Under the pieces are notes generated by a model, which had not been told where the DNA came from, did no database searches, and worked only from the letters and a program-made list of their open reading frames with translations. From Mesorhizobium sp. WSM3859 (GTDB lineage Bacteria; Pseudomonadota; Alphaproteobacteria; Rhizobiales; Rhizobiaceae): a DNA stretch of 64,000 nt. Positions within the stretch are counted from its first letter, which is position 1, and the number at the start of each line of letters is the position of its first letter. A program made the translations under genes and the position numbers. Shown here one piece after another: positions 43,067 through 51,430 of this stretch. The stretch spans positions 1-64,000 of the forward strand of contig NZ_NSGG01000019.1 in NCBI RefSeq assembly GCF_002295065.1, in the 5' to 3' direction.

Positions 43067-43978
43067 ATGACCAATGCTTTTTCCACGGCGGACGAACCCG
43101 CAACCCTTGAGACCTCATCCTCCGCCGTCAATTGGGGTGCAATCGTGGCCGGCGCTTTCGCGGCAGCCACTTTGACCGTCATCCTCATGCTTGTCGGTTC
43201 CGGGCTCGGTTTGGCGATGATGTCGCCATGGGGCAGCCCGTCGCTGACGACGTTTGCGGTGTCAACCGCGGTCTGGCTCGTAATCGTGCAGTGGCTGTCC
43301 TCTGCGCTGGGCGGCTACGTCGCCGGGCGGCTTCGCACGAAGTGGGTCAACGTGCACACCGACGAGGTGTATTTCCGTGACACCGCGCATGGATTCCTGG
43401 CCTGGGCTCTGGCCACCCTGCTGGTGGCTACGGTCCTCGGCTCGGCGGTCTCCGGAATTGCGGGGACAGGCGCCCAGGCGACGACCGGCTTGCTGAGCGG
43501 CGCTGCCGCCGGTGCGGCTTCGCAGGCCTCGGCGGCGCGAGTTCCGTCGGCCAATGATTTTGCCGGCTATTTCGTGGACGCGCTCTTCCGGCCGGCCGGC
43601 AACGCAGCCGCGCCTGCGGCCGCAACGCCCCAAAACAACGCGGACGCTGCGGCACAGGCCGCACGCATACTGACAATCAGCGCTGCGAACGGCGAAATGA
43701 GCGCGGATGACAAGGCGTATCTTGCCCAACTCGTGGCATCCCGCACTGGCCTCCCTCAGGCTGAGGCACAGAAGCGGGTCGACCAGGTCCTGGCGCAGGT
43801 CGAGGATGCCAATAACAAAGCCAAGGCCGCCGCCGACAAGGCCCGCAAGGCGAGCGCCACCGCTGCAATGGTTGGTGCGTTGTCGCTGGTAATCGGCGCG
43901 TTCATTGCTGCAGTCGCCGGAGTGATTGGGGGCCGCCAAAGAGACGAGGACGAGGAGGGCTATTTGCGGAGCAACTGA
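43067..43978 (+). CDS. Membrane protein of unknown function
   Basis: A 303-residue inner-membrane protein. Helices lie at about residues 22-47, 60-88, 107-130 and 265-290. Between them is a soluble Ala/Asn-rich loop with a helical segment (AYLAQLVASRTGLPQAEAQK), and the C-terminus is acidic. TAGGAG precedes ATG 43067. Such proteins occur in rhizobial stress regions, but I cannot name a function. It is co-transcribed with the miniprotein. Confidence 0.72.
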   Translation: MTNAFSTADEPATLETSSSAVNWGAIVAGAFAAATLTVILMLVGSGLGLAMMSPWGSPSLTTFAVSTAVWLVIVQWLSSALGGYVAGRLRTKWVNVHTDEVYFRDTAHGFLAWALATLLVATVLGSAVSGIAGTGAQATTGLLSGAAAGAASQASAARVPSANDFAGYFVDALFRPAGNAAAPAAATPQNNADAAAQAARILTISAANGEMSADDKAYLAQLVASRTGLPQAEAQKRVDQVLAQVEDANNKAKAAADKARKASATAAMVGALSLVIGAFIAAVAGVIGGRQRDEDEEGYLRSN

Positions 43979-44123
43979 CACTTACTGCGACGTCTAGATC
44001 CCAGGCTTTGATGGGGCAGGATGCGGTAGGGGCAGCGCGGCGGTATCAGGTGGCTCGGAGAGATATTGTTAGCCACCGCTTCTGTTGACAGAGCCGCGGT
44101 CTCCAATCCGATCGGTTTGAATT

Positions 44124-45239
44124 CTAGTCAGCCGGAACCGGATTTGTTATCCGGCGATACATGAAAGCATCGTCTCCGGCGGTATTGCTGTGCTGCGTTT
44201 CATCGACCAAGGTGGCCATACGGGAGTGTGCTGCCGACTTGATGCAGGCTGGATCTGTTGCGGCGGCATCGCCGACAATCGCCAATGCCTGACACCGGCA
44301 GCCGCCCCAATCGACCTCGCGGCGCTCGCAGCTTCGACACGGCTCCCGCATCCACTCGGTGCCGCGGAAGGCGTTGAATGCCGGTGAATCGGCCCAGATT
44401 TCGGCGAGGCTGCGGTCTCCGAAGCGCTCGAAGCGGAGCGAGGCAATCGTATGGGCGGCATGGCATGGCAACACGGTGCCGTCGGGTGCCACCATGAACG
44501 CATCGCGCGCCCAGCCGCCCATGCACGGTTTGGGATAGATGGCGAAATAATCGGGTGTGACGAAATCGATGTTCATGATGCCGGCTAGCTGTTCCTGGGC
44601 AGCCGCGACGATGTCGGCCTGCCGGTCGACGGCGGCACGGTCGGGCATCAGCAAATCGCGATTGGCGAGCGCCCAGCCGGCATATTGGACATTGGCGATC
44701 TCGAGCCGCTCCGCACCCAGGGAGAGGGCGAGATCGATGAATTCCTGCACTTCCTCGATGTTATGCCGATGGACCGGCGCGTTGATGGTGAGCGGCAGCC
44801 CGGCCGCGCGGGCGCGGTGCGCCGTCTCCAGCTTTTTCTCATGGCTGCCCCGGTGGTTGCCGATACGGTCGGTGGTCACTGCACGAGCGCCCTGGAAGCT
44901 TAGTTGCAGGTGGTCGAGCCCGGCTTCGGCAAAGGCCTCGATGCGGCCCTCCGCAACGCCGACGCCGGCGGTGATGAGGTTGGTGTAGACGCCGAGCGCC
45001 GAAAGTTCGGCGATCAATTGCTCGAGGTCGCGGCGCAGCGTTGGCTCGCCGCCGGACAGATGGACCTGCAGGACACCGAGGTCGGCGGCCTGTGAGAAGA
45101 GATCGAGCCAGGTCTGCGTGTCGAGTTCTCGGTTGGCCTTCAGCAGTTCGAGCGGGTTGGAGCAATAAGGGCACTGCAGCGGGCAGCGATGCGTCAATTC
45201 CGCCAGCATGCCGATCGGGGGCAGGAGGGGGGCACTCAT
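44124..45239 (-). CDS. pqqE: PqqA peptide cyclase PqqE (radical SAM)
   Basis: A 371-residue radical SAM enzyme that cross-links Glu and Tyr of PqqA in the first step of PQQ synthesis. ELTHRCPLQCPYCSNPLEL near residue 14 holds the Cys-x3-Cys-x2-Cys cluster. HLSGGEPTLRRDLEQL near 59 is the GGEP motif. The C-terminal SPASM Cys residues are in PCMGGWARD, LPCHAAHTI and EPCRSCERREVDWGGCRCQA. ATG 45239 overlaps the pqqD stop by 4 bases. Confidence 0.95.
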   Translation of the reverse strand: MSAPLLPPIGMLAELTHRCPLQCPYCSNPLELLKANRELDTQTWLDLFSQAADLGVLQVHLSGGEPTLRRDLEQLIAELSALGVYTNLITAGVGVAEGRIEAFAEAGLDHLQLSFQGARAVTTDRIGNHRGSHEKKLETAHRARAAGLPLTINAPVHRHNIEEVQEFIDLALSLGAERLEIANVQYAGWALANRDLLMPDRAAVDRQADIVAAAQEQLAGIMNIDFVTPDYFAIYPKPCMGGWARDAFMVAPDGTVLPCHAAHTIASLRFERFGDRSLAEIWADSPAFNAFRGTEWMREPCRSCERREVDWGGCRCQALAIVGDAAATDPACIKSAAHSRMATLVDETQHSNTAGDDAFMYRRITNPVPAD

Positions 45240-45532
45240 AGCTTGACCAAAAGCTTGTTCGACCATTCCTGCAGGAAGGCGACGACGTCGTCCGCCACGT
45301 CCTGCGGGTCCGCGTCATAGTCAGCCGCAAGATCGGCGATGATGCACTCGACGGTGGATTGCCCGTCGCAGCGGCGTAGTATGTCGAGGCTGATCTCGTT
45401 CGGCCAGAACACCTTCTCCGGCGAAAGCACGGCGAAGGCCAGTCGCACGGGGTCGTACTGGATGCGTACATGCCTGGGCAGTGATGGCGCCGACCGCAAC
45501 GACACGATGGCTCTTTCGCGCAGCGCCGTCAT
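45236..45532 (-). CDS. pqqD: PQQ biosynthesis chaperone PqqD
   Basis: A 98-residue peptide chaperone that presents PqqA to PqqE. LPRHVRIQYDPVRLAFAVLS is followed by SPEKVFWPNEISLDILRRCD and DVVAFLQEWSNKLLVKL. The length is usual for PqqD. ATG 45532 is chosen for its ATGA overlap with pqqC; upstream sequence in the same frame is pqqC antisense-like. Confidence 0.93.
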   Translation of the reverse strand: MTALRERAIVSLRSAPSLPRHVRIQYDPVRLAFAVLSPEKVFWPNEISLDILRRCDGQSTVECIIADLAADYDADPQDVADDVVAFLQEWSNKLLVKL

Positions 45533-46287
45533 AAGGCCGCCTCCGGGCGGAAGGCGCCGGGCGGTATATTTCCCGGCGCGCCATAGGCATGCTGGAGCGC
45601 ATCGAGCATGGCCCAGAGTATGTCGCATTTGAACACCAGCGCATCGATCGCCTGCTGCTGGCGTTCAGGCGTGTCGGCATCGGCCAGCACGTAGGCGAGG
45701 GCGAAGTCGGCATCACGCTTCGCCTGCTCCGGCCGCCGGCTGAAATAGGCAAGCGTATCCTCGGTGACGTAATCGTATTTCGCCAGCATTGCCGGCACCC
45801 GCTCGCCGATGATGGTCGGCGAGAACATCTCGGTCAGCGATGACGCGACCGCTTCCAGCAACGTGCGGTTGGTGCAGAAAGAAAGGTAGGCGTCGACGGC
45901 GAAGCGGGTCGCCGGCAGCGCCAGCCTTTCGCTCTTGACGGCTTCGGCATCGAGCCCGAGGGAGGTCGCCAGATGCAGCCAGCGCGCGATGCCGCCGGTC
46001 CAACCGTCCTCGCCGTCATGGTCCTCGATGCGCTTGCGCCAGGCGGCGCGGAACGCCGGATCCGCCGCACGTGCGACAATCATAGCGTCCTTGCGCGGAA
46101 TCACGGCCTGGTAGCAATAGCGGTTCAGCGCCCAGGCCTGCATCTCGGCCTTCGACAGGGCGCCTGCGGTCATTCTGTGATGGAAAGGATGGCGGTTGTG
46201 GTAGCGCTCGTCGCCGACCTGCCGCAGCACGGCCTCGAGCTCGCTCTTTGACAGTCCGCTTCGGGCCGCGTCGTGGAAATCGCTCAA
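45529..46287 (-). CDS. pqqC: Pyrroloquinoline-quinone synthase PqqC
   Basis: A 252-residue oxidase catalysing the last ring closure and eight-electron oxidation to PQQ, without metal. Conserved segments: YHNRHPFHHRMTAGALSKAE near 28-47, WALNRYCYQAVIPRKDA near 52, and ASSLTEMFSPTIIGERVPAM near 148. Full family length. It is coupled to pqqB and pqqD by 4-base overlaps. Confidence 0.95.
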   Translation of the reverse strand: MSDFHDAARSGLSKSELEAVLRQVGDERYHNRHPFHHRMTAGALSKAEMQAWALNRYCYQAVIPRKDAMIVARAADPAFRAAWRKRIEDHDGEDGWTGGIARWLHLATSLGLDAEAVKSERLALPATRFAVDAYLSFCTNRTLLEAVASSLTEMFSPTIIGERVPAMLAKYDYVTEDTLAYFSRRPEQAKRDADFALAYVLADADTPERQQQAIDALVFKCDILWAMLDALQHAYGAPGNIPPGAFRPEAAL

Positions 46288-47222
46288 AATTCCATCTCCA
46301 TGCCATCGGCGGCGACTTCCCAGTCAGCCGCCTTGACCGCCGCATGCTCGGCGGAACTCTCGTCCAGAACAGGATTGGTGTTGTTGACGTGGATGAAGAT
46401 ACGGCGACCGATCTTCACATCGGCCAGAGCGGCGATCGAACCCGCTTCTCCCGACATTGCGATATGCCCCATGCGTGCACCGGTTTTCTGGCCGACGCCG
46501 GCCGTGATCATCTCGTCGTCCGTGTAGAAGGTGCCGTCGAACAGAAGGCAGGCGGCTCCGGCGAGGCGCTCGCGCAGCGCGGCATCGATACGCGCGCAGC
46601 CCGGAACGTAGAAGACGGCGCCGAGACCGTCGGCCCCGCTGATGCGGACGCCGATCGTGTCGCCCGTGCCGGAGCTGAAATCGGCGTCCGGATCGCCTCG
46701 TTGCTCGAGATAGAGCGCGACCTTGCCAGGCACCGGAAAGCTGCCGACGACCACGCCGGTCGGGTGGCCGTCCGCGCCGCAGATCGCCATCTCTTGCGTC
46801 GGCGCCAGCAGGCGCCGTGGCACGATTGCCGGATCGAGGACATTGAAAATCGAATTAGTCTTCAGCGTCGCCAGCACCTGCGCCGTGGCATAGATCGCGA
46901 AAGGCTGTCGCTCACGCAGGCTGAGCAGGCCGGCGACATGGTCCACGTCGGCATTGGTCAGCACCACAGCGCGGATGGACGTCGAACGCCGCGGTGCGTC
47001 GGCCGCGGGCTGCAGATCGGGCGTTTGCGCAATCTGCTGGCGGATGTCGGGCGATGCGTTGAACAGAACCCAGCCTGTCCCGTCAGCCGACGCGGCAACG
47101 GATGATTGGGTTCGCGACTGCACGCCGGGCATGCAGGTGCGTGCCGCGCGGCTCAGGCGGTAATTGCAGTTCCATTGCGGAAAGCCGCCTCCCGCCGCAG
47201 ATCCGATGATCTTCACGCGCAT
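46284..47222 (-). CDS. pqqB: PQQ biosynthesis protein PqqB
   Basis: A 312-residue metallo-beta-lactamase-fold protein of the PQQ pathway. MRVKIIGSAAGGGFPQWNCN is the PqqB N-terminus, RTQSSVAAS lies near 36 and VVLTNADVDHVAGLL near 88 replaces the usual HxHxDH. ATG 47222 is the start because family similarity begins there. A strong hairpin separates it from pqqA. Confidence 0.95.
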   Translation of the reverse strand: MRVKIIGSAAGGGFPQWNCNYRLSRAARTCMPGVQSRTQSSVAASADGTGWVLFNASPDIRQQIAQTPDLQPAADAPRRSTSIRAVVLTNADVDHVAGLLSLRERQPFAIYATAQVLATLKTNSIFNVLDPAIVPRRLLAPTQEMAICGADGHPTGVVVGSFPVPGKVALYLEQRGDPDADFSSGTGDTIGVRISGADGLGAVFYVPGCARIDAALRERLAGAACLLFDGTFYTDDEMITAGVGQKTGARMGHIAMSGEAGSIAALADVKIGRRIFIHVNNTNPVLDESSAEHAAVKAADWEVAADGMEMEF

Positions 47223-47306
47223 GGCAATGCATGCCCAGCGGGCCAACTGACCCGTACACTTTTGCGGCTGCGGTCGATTTGCGTCCGCGTCTCCTGATAT
47301 CGCAAA

Positions 47307-47339
47307 GAATTGCATCCCCGTTGAGGGGGCATGCAATTC
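47307..47339 (-). terminator. Hairpin between pqqA and pqqB (attenuator)
   Basis: GAATTGCAT pairs with ATGCAATTC across 47307-47339, with an inner CCCC/GGGG pair after one mismatch. It starts 5 bases after the pqqA stop. In other bacteria a structure here makes pqqA mRNA more abundant than the rest of the operon. Confidence 0.6.
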
Positions 47340-47344
47340 ACGGG

Positions 47345-47437
47345 CTACTTTTTCGGCATTTCAGCAGGCAGGTATCGCGAAATCTCGAAGCCCGCAGCCA
47401 CCTGACACATGGTTGGTTTTTTCCAGGTCTTCTTCAT
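47345..47437 (-). CDS. pqqA: PQQ precursor peptide PqqA
   Basis: A 30-residue peptide, MKKTWKKPTMCQVAAGFEIS then RYLPAEMPKK. The Glu-x3-Tyr pair in FEISRY is joined by PqqE and becomes the PQQ skeleton. AAGGAG lies 6 bases before ATG 47437. It heads the complete pqqABCDE operon. Confidence 0.95.
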   Translation of the reverse strand: MKKTWKKPTMCQVAAGFEISRYLPAEMPKK

Positions 47438-47496
47438 TGAGTTCTCCTTCTGCAACCATAAGGACCGAGGGCCGCCGTTCGGACCAAGTGGTCCAC

Positions 47497-48015
47497 TTAG
47501 GCCGCCTGCAAAGCACGTTGATTGGCGTCGTTCTCACCAAGAGCGTTGAGCGCCTCGTCGGTTGCCGACTCTTCCTTCAAAGTCTGCCGGAGCAGCGGAA
47601 GAGCATCCTTGAGACCGAGCTGTTCGGCCCATGCGATCAGCGTGCCGTAGCGCGCGATTTCATAATGCTCGACCGCTTGGGCGGCGCCAACCAGCCCTGC
47701 GTCAAGCGCCGGCTCGTCCTTGTATTCTTCGAGGATTTCCGAGCCCTCCTCGATGATGCCGTCAATGGCCGGGCAGGTCTTGCCCCTGGCCGGCTTGCCG
47801 AGCATGTCGAAGACTTGCTCCAGGCGATCCACCTGGTCTTCAGTTTCCTTGAGGTGCTTTTCGAAAGCGGCGCCTATCTTTTCGGACTGTGCTGCTTTCG
47901 CCAGCTTTGGCAAAGCCTTCAGGATCTTCTTTTCCGCGTAGTAGAGGTCTTTTAGACCGTCCAGGAACAAGCTTTCCAAGCCGTTCGAGGTCGCGGTCGA
48001 AGCTTTCTTCGGCAT
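47497..48015 (-). CDS. DUF892 ferritin-like protein (YciE/YciF type)
   Basis: A 172-residue four-helix protein. SLFLDGLKDLYYAEKKILKA is the family's N-terminal signature. Further ligand-type residues lie in FEKHLKETEDQVDRLEQVFD and AVEHYEIARYGTLIAWAEQL. This family is linked to stress and iron handling. AGGAGG sits 6 bases before ATG 48015. A second family member is at 55440-55949. Confidence 0.88.
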   Translation of the reverse strand: MPKKASTATSNGLESLFLDGLKDLYYAEKKILKALPKLAKAAQSEKIGAAFEKHLKETEDQVDRLEQVFDMLGKPARGKTCPAIDGIIEEGSEILEEYKDEPALDAGLVGAAQAVEHYEIARYGTLIAWAEQLGLKDALPLLRQTLKEESATDEALNALGENDANQRALQAA

Positions 48016-48062
48016 TTTTGGATCCTCCTTGGGTGTAGGGATGTGCCTGCGGCACTCTCCCT

Positions 48063-48087
48063 AATCCGCTCGACGACCCGAAGTTCC
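48063..48087 (-). promoter_or_regulatory. Weak candidate EcfG-type promoter
   Basis: On the minus strand GGAAC (48087-48083), N16, GATT (48066-48063), 47 bases before ATG 48015. It fits only the looser form. Confidence 0.4.
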
Positions 48088-48159
48088 GACAAGAGTGTCA
48101 CATCGCTGGCGCCGTGCTCACAACGACTTGGCTCCGAAGGCAGTCCGGTTGAGGAGACG

Positions 48160-48489
48160 TCAACTTCCGCCTCGTCCGACATCGCGCATTCGCTCGATTT
48201 CCTCCGGCTCTTTGTCGTCCATTCCGGCGATCTCGTTGCGAGCCTTGTCGTTGGCCTTGATCAACTCATCGAGCTTCGCCTGCAGCGCTTGGGTATCGCG
48301 ATGCTCGGCCCTCTGAATAAACAGCGTCATGGCCCAGGTGATCAGCGTCGCGGCGCCGTGCCAGTCAAGTGTCTCCCGCTCGAAGACGAACCAAGAAACA
48401 GTGTAGCCGCCTAAAATCAGAAAGGCCGCTGGTCGGGACGTCAGTGTGCCGACTTTCGTCAGCGCTTCTCGAAGCTGCAATGTTGCCAT
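48160..48489 (-). CDS. Low-affinity iron permease-like membrane protein
   Basis: A 109-residue protein with two membrane helices (RPAAFLILGGYTVSWFVFER and the ATLITWAMTLFIQRAEHRDT segment) followed by an acidic coiled coil. The pattern WAMTLFIQRAEHRDTQALQAKLDEL is typical of the small iron-permease family (PF04120). No ribosome site precedes ATG 48489, and a perfect GSR promoter ends 8 bases upstream, so the mRNA may be leaderless. Confidence 0.78.
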   Translation of the reverse strand: MATLQLREALTKVGTLTSRPAAFLILGGYTVSWFVFERETLDWHGAATLITWAMTLFIQRAEHRDTQALQAKLDELIKANDKARNEIAGMDDKEPEEIERMRDVGRGGS

Positions 48490-48496
48490 GCCTGCG

Positions 48497-48521
48497 AACG
48501 GCTAAAGGCAATGCGGGTTCC
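48497..48521 (-). promoter_or_regulatory. EcfG-type promoter (perfect consensus) at a leaderless position
   Basis: On the minus strand GGAAC (48521-48517), N16, CGTT (48500-48497). Transcription should begin at or next to ATG 48489. Confidence 0.7.
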
Positions 48522-48644
48522 CGCTGGATTTACTGGATTGAAGCCTTGCTCGGGGTGGGACCGTTTGTCGTGGAAAGCCACGCCGGGATTTTTCACTCCC
48601 CACCGTCCAGCGATCCGTTCATTCCCCACGGTTTAGGATTTACG

Positions 48645-48669
48645 GGAACATCGGCGTCATCGTCCAGTT
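48645..48669 (+). promoter_or_regulatory. EcfG-type promoter
   Basis: GGAAC 48645-48649, N16, AGTT 48666-48669, 26 bases before ATG 48696. Confidence 0.75.
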
Positions 48670-48695
48670 TTCTCGCGTCAAGGAGGAGGTGCTCC

Positions 48696-49025
48696 ATGAA
48701 CGCGACAAAGGAATTCCTGCGAAGCTGGCTGGAAGAGAATGTTGGCAACTTGCCAAGCGACACAGAGATCAGCGTTCCGATGCTGGCGCAGCAATTCGAG
48801 CAGGATGCGGATGCCGCCGGCTACGGTCGCGAGGTGCGGGAGCAGGAGGTCGGCAACATTGAAGACGCCATCCAACGTGCACTCGACAAAACCGGCGAGG
48901 AAAACAGAGGGGCGGAATCCAGTCCCGATGAAGAGAATTCGCTGGCGCCTGTCATCGATGCCCTCGAAGCTGTCGAGCCCGAACAGGATGATGCCGAGGG
49001 CTCCGGCAGGCCGCTGGCTAGCTAG
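48696..49025 (+). CDS. DUF768-like protein
   Basis: A 109-residue protein. KEFLRSWLEENV then LPSDTEISVPMLAQQFEQDA and EDAIQRAL fit DUF768, a family I associate with Mesorhizobium, followed by an acidic disordered tail. AGGAGGAGG lies 6 bases before ATG 48696. The function is unknown. It supports the Mesorhizobium assignment. Confidence 0.72.
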   Translation: MNATKEFLRSWLEENVGNLPSDTEISVPMLAQQFEQDADAAGYGREVREQEVGNIEDAIQRALDKTGEENRGAESSPDEENSLAPVIDALEAVEPEQDDAEGSGRPLAS

Positions 49026-49038
49026 CGGTTCTCCTTGG

Positions 49039-49215
49039 TCAGGTCGCGATCACCGCGTCCAGCACCGCCTTTGGGCAGGTCTCTCCTTCGCGCAGCACTT
49101 CGAACAACGAGGCCACCACGCTTTCCAGCGTTCCGCCGTGATCCTTCGACAGTTTCGAAGCTGCTTGCGTGAGCGCTTCGAATTTCAAGAGACTGAGTGG
49201 AGAGTGGCGCGTCAT
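49039..49215 (-). CDS. Small helical protein
   Basis: A 58-residue protein, MTRHSPLSLLKFEALTQAAS to CPKAVLDAVIAT, all-helical by pattern. GAGGAACC directly precedes ATG 49215. It is convergent with the DUF768-like gene, 13 bases apart. No family recognised. Confidence 0.5.
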   Translation of the reverse strand: MTRHSPLSLLKFEALTQAASKLSKDHGGTLESVVASLFEVLREGETCPKAVLDAVIAT

Positions 49216-49368
49216 GGTTCCTCCGTCGCGAGGCGGACGCAGGAGGCAACCGGACGCTTGCCGCACTCGTAGAGCCGAAGCGATTCAGCCTCAACCACAT
49301 TTGTTGCAAGAGCAGCTGTTGCTTCTGCCCGGCTGTAGAGCAGTGGCGAGGCCGATCCCGCCGCGCAC

Positions 49369-49393
49369 GGAACAAAGCCCGGCCACAGAGGTT
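49369..49393 (+). promoter_or_regulatory. EcfG-type promoter
   Basis: GGAAC 49369-49373, N16, GGTT 49390-49393, 60 bases before ATG 49454. Confidence 0.7.
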
Positions 49394-49453
49394 TGGCCGG
49401 CTCAACCTGCCCGGAAGTCAGCTGACGTCCGATGAATGCGGAGAAGGTGCTCA

Positions 49454-49765
49454 ATGACGAAGCCCCGCCAAAATGACGATCCCGCTCGATCAACCCCAAG
49501 CAGGGATCGGACCGGCCAGCAAACAGGAGCGGACAGGGATTCGCCGCAAGAAGATCCGGTTGAAGGCTCGCGAAAGGTTGTGGATCGCGAGCTCGCCCGG
49601 GAAAAGCCGTCGGCCGGGGCTGATAAGAAGAAGGCCGAGCAGAGCCTGCGCGACCAAATCGAGGAAGAGACCGATCTGCCTCAGAAAGGTCGGCATGATA
49701 GCAAGCAGCGCACCACTGCAAAGTCGCCTGCTTTCGCCACCCCCGCCTTGATTTCCAACCTATGA
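49454..49765 (+). CDS. Small highly charged hydrophilic protein
   Basis: A 103-residue protein from ATG 49454 (GGAGAAGG upstream), MTKPRQNDDPARSTPSRDRT, rich in Asp, Arg, Lys, Glu and Gln; probably disordered. Its stop overlaps the hydrolase start (ATGA). No family recognised. The composition resembles desiccation-type hydrophilins. Confidence 0.6.
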   Translation: MTKPRQNDDPARSTPSRDRTGQQTGADRDSPQEDPVEGSRKVVDRELAREKPSAGADKKKAEQSLRDQIEEETDLPQKGRHDSKQRTTAKSPAFATPALISNL

Positions 49766-50934
49766 CGGCAAAGTCCAGGAAGAACCTGCTTCTGTTGCTT
49801 GCGGCGACAACGACTGGCTTGGCGCTCTATAACAATCTCCTCGCGAGACGGGCATTGGGTGCACGCCTGCGCGGGCGCTTCATCTATCTCGGCGGAACGA
49901 AGCTGCATTTCCTGGAGGCGGGCAATGGGCAACCGCTTCTGCTGTTGCACGGCAATGGCGCCTCGGCGGAAGACTTCACGACAAGCGGCATCTTCGAAAA
50001 AGCCGCCGCCAGATATCGCGTGCTTGCCTTCGATAGGCCCGGCTTCGGCATGAGCACACGCCCGGCAGGCAGACCTTGGACCGCAGCTGCCCAGGCCGAC
50101 CTCATCGATGCCGCGGTCGCGAAACTCGGCATCGAGCGCTACATGGTTGTCTGCCATTCCTGGGGGGCAGCGGTGGCGCTCGAGATGGCGCGCCGGCATC
50201 CCCGGTCGGTAGCCGGCGTCGTTGTCGTCGCCGGCTATCATTACCCGTCGCCGAGACTGGCCCTTGCCGTCTCCGCGGTGCCGGCGGTTCCGCTGCTCGG
50301 AACGGTGCTGCGCCACGCTGTGCTGCCTTCGCTGGTCAGGCTGAACTGGAACTGGGCGATGAAGAAGATTTTTCATCCGGCAACGACCGCAATGCCTTTC
50401 TCGACGGCGACAAGAGGGTTGGCGAGCCGCCCCTCGCAGCTGCGATCTATCTCCGCTGAATCCTTCCTGATGCTGGCGTCGGCACTGTTCTCAAATCGCC
50501 GATATGCCGACATCGCCGTCCCTGTCGGGATAATTGCCGGCGCCGGTGATCAGCTGTTCGATGCCAAGGCCGAGGCGCTGCGGCTGCGAGACGAGGTAAG
50601 CCATTCACTTCTGGATATCGTCCCGGATGCCGGACATATGGTGCATCAAAGCAATCCGAAGGCGATCCTAGCGATGATCGACAAGGTTGCGGCTCTTGCC
50701 AATATTGGTGACATGGCGACGCAACCGGCTCGTACGATAGGATTACGTCCGCGGCCCGCGGAACAAAATAATACGGCCGAGTTTCGGTTGGCTTCCAACA
50801 GAGAACCAGCCACGTTTTTTTACCGACAAGAAATTGCAATTCCCGGCCAGGGTGGAAAAGCCGAACTATGTCTTCGCGCGGTGTTCGCGCGCGCCCTGCA
50901 GCAGGCAATCGGTGGCGCAAATCCCGAACACTGA
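49762..50934 (+). CDS. Alpha/beta hydrolase, membrane-anchored
   Basis: A 390-residue hydrolase with an N-terminal membrane helix (KNLLLLLAATTTGLALYNNL). The oxyanion segment LLLLHGNGASAEDF lies near 60, the nucleophile in VVCHSWGAAVAL near 130, the acid in IIAGAGDQLFDA near 260 and the His in VPDAGHMVHQSNP near 290. The nucleophile elbow is H-S-W-G-A, short of the full G-x-S-x-G. About 70 residues after the fold are low-complexity. It probably faces the periplasm. It is coupled to the hydrophilic gene. Confidence 0.8.
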   Translation: MTAKSRKNLLLLLAATTTGLALYNNLLARRALGARLRGRFIYLGGTKLHFLEAGNGQPLLLLHGNGASAEDFTTSGIFEKAAARYRVLAFDRPGFGMSTRPAGRPWTAAAQADLIDAAVAKLGIERYMVVCHSWGAAVALEMARRHPRSVAGVVVVAGYHYPSPRLALAVSAVPAVPLLGTVLRHAVLPSLVRLNWNWAMKKIFHPATTAMPFSTATRGLASRPSQLRSISAESFLMLASALFSNRRYADIAVPVGIIAGAGDQLFDAKAEALRLRDEVSHSLLDIVPDAGHMVHQSNPKAILAMIDKVAALANIGDMATQPARTIGLRPRPAEQNNTAEFRLASNREPATFFYRQEIAIPGQGGKAELCLRAVFARALQQAIGGANPEH

Positions 50935-50995
50935 GGAACTTTCCCGCGGGTACGGCTTTATCATCGTGATTTCAAGCGATTGCAACGAGTGGAAG

Positions 50996-51430
50996 ATGTT
51001 GCGCACCGTTGCCCGGCCGAGCCGGGTCTTCCTGCCTCTGCTGGCGCTGGCTGTTGCCTCCTGCTCCTCGTCTGAAACCGTCGACCAGCAATCAAAGCTT
51101 GCAGCCTCGACGGCCCAGGCGGCGGTGCTGGTGAGCGATGCCTGGCTCGCCGGCGCCGCGCCGTCCCGCTACGCATCCTCTGCCTTGCAATCCTTTGCCG
51201 AGACACTCGCCGACGCCGGCCGGCAAGTGGAATCGGCGTCTCCGTCCGACGAGGCAAAGCGGGATGAACTGGCAGAGGCTCTCAGCCGGCTGTCGAACGC
51301 GGCAAAGCAGGCCAAGAACGCGGTCGAGGCCGAACAGCACGCCGAGGCCGCCCAGGCGCAACAGGAGCTTCGCGCCGCGCAAGGCGATCTCGCCACTGCC
51401 TATCGGCAGTATTTCTCGCCGGGCCGATGA
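50996..51430 (+). CDS. Small lipoprotein, helical
   Basis: A 144-residue protein with a lipoprotein signal: FLPLLALAVASCSSS has a lipobox-like LAVASC with Cys near 22. The mature part is one long Ala/Glu-rich helical hairpin (LSRLSNAAKQAKNAVEAEQH, AAQAQQELRAAQGDLATAYR). ATG 50996 follows GGAAG. It is probably an envelope protein. Its stop overlaps the transporter start by 4 bases, so the two are coupled. Confidence 0.72.
   Translation: MLRTVARPSRVFLPLLALAVASCSSSETVDQQSKLAASTAQAAVLVSDAWLAGAAPSRYASSALQSFAETLADAGRQVESASPSDEAKRDELAEALSRLSNAAKQAKNAVEAEQHAEAAQAQQELRAAQGDLATAYRQYFSPGR

Noticed and set aside
50760..50782. GGAAC followed by AGTT inside the hydrolase tail
   Set aside because: The spacer is 15 bases, not 16 or 17, and the site is over 200 bases from the next start.
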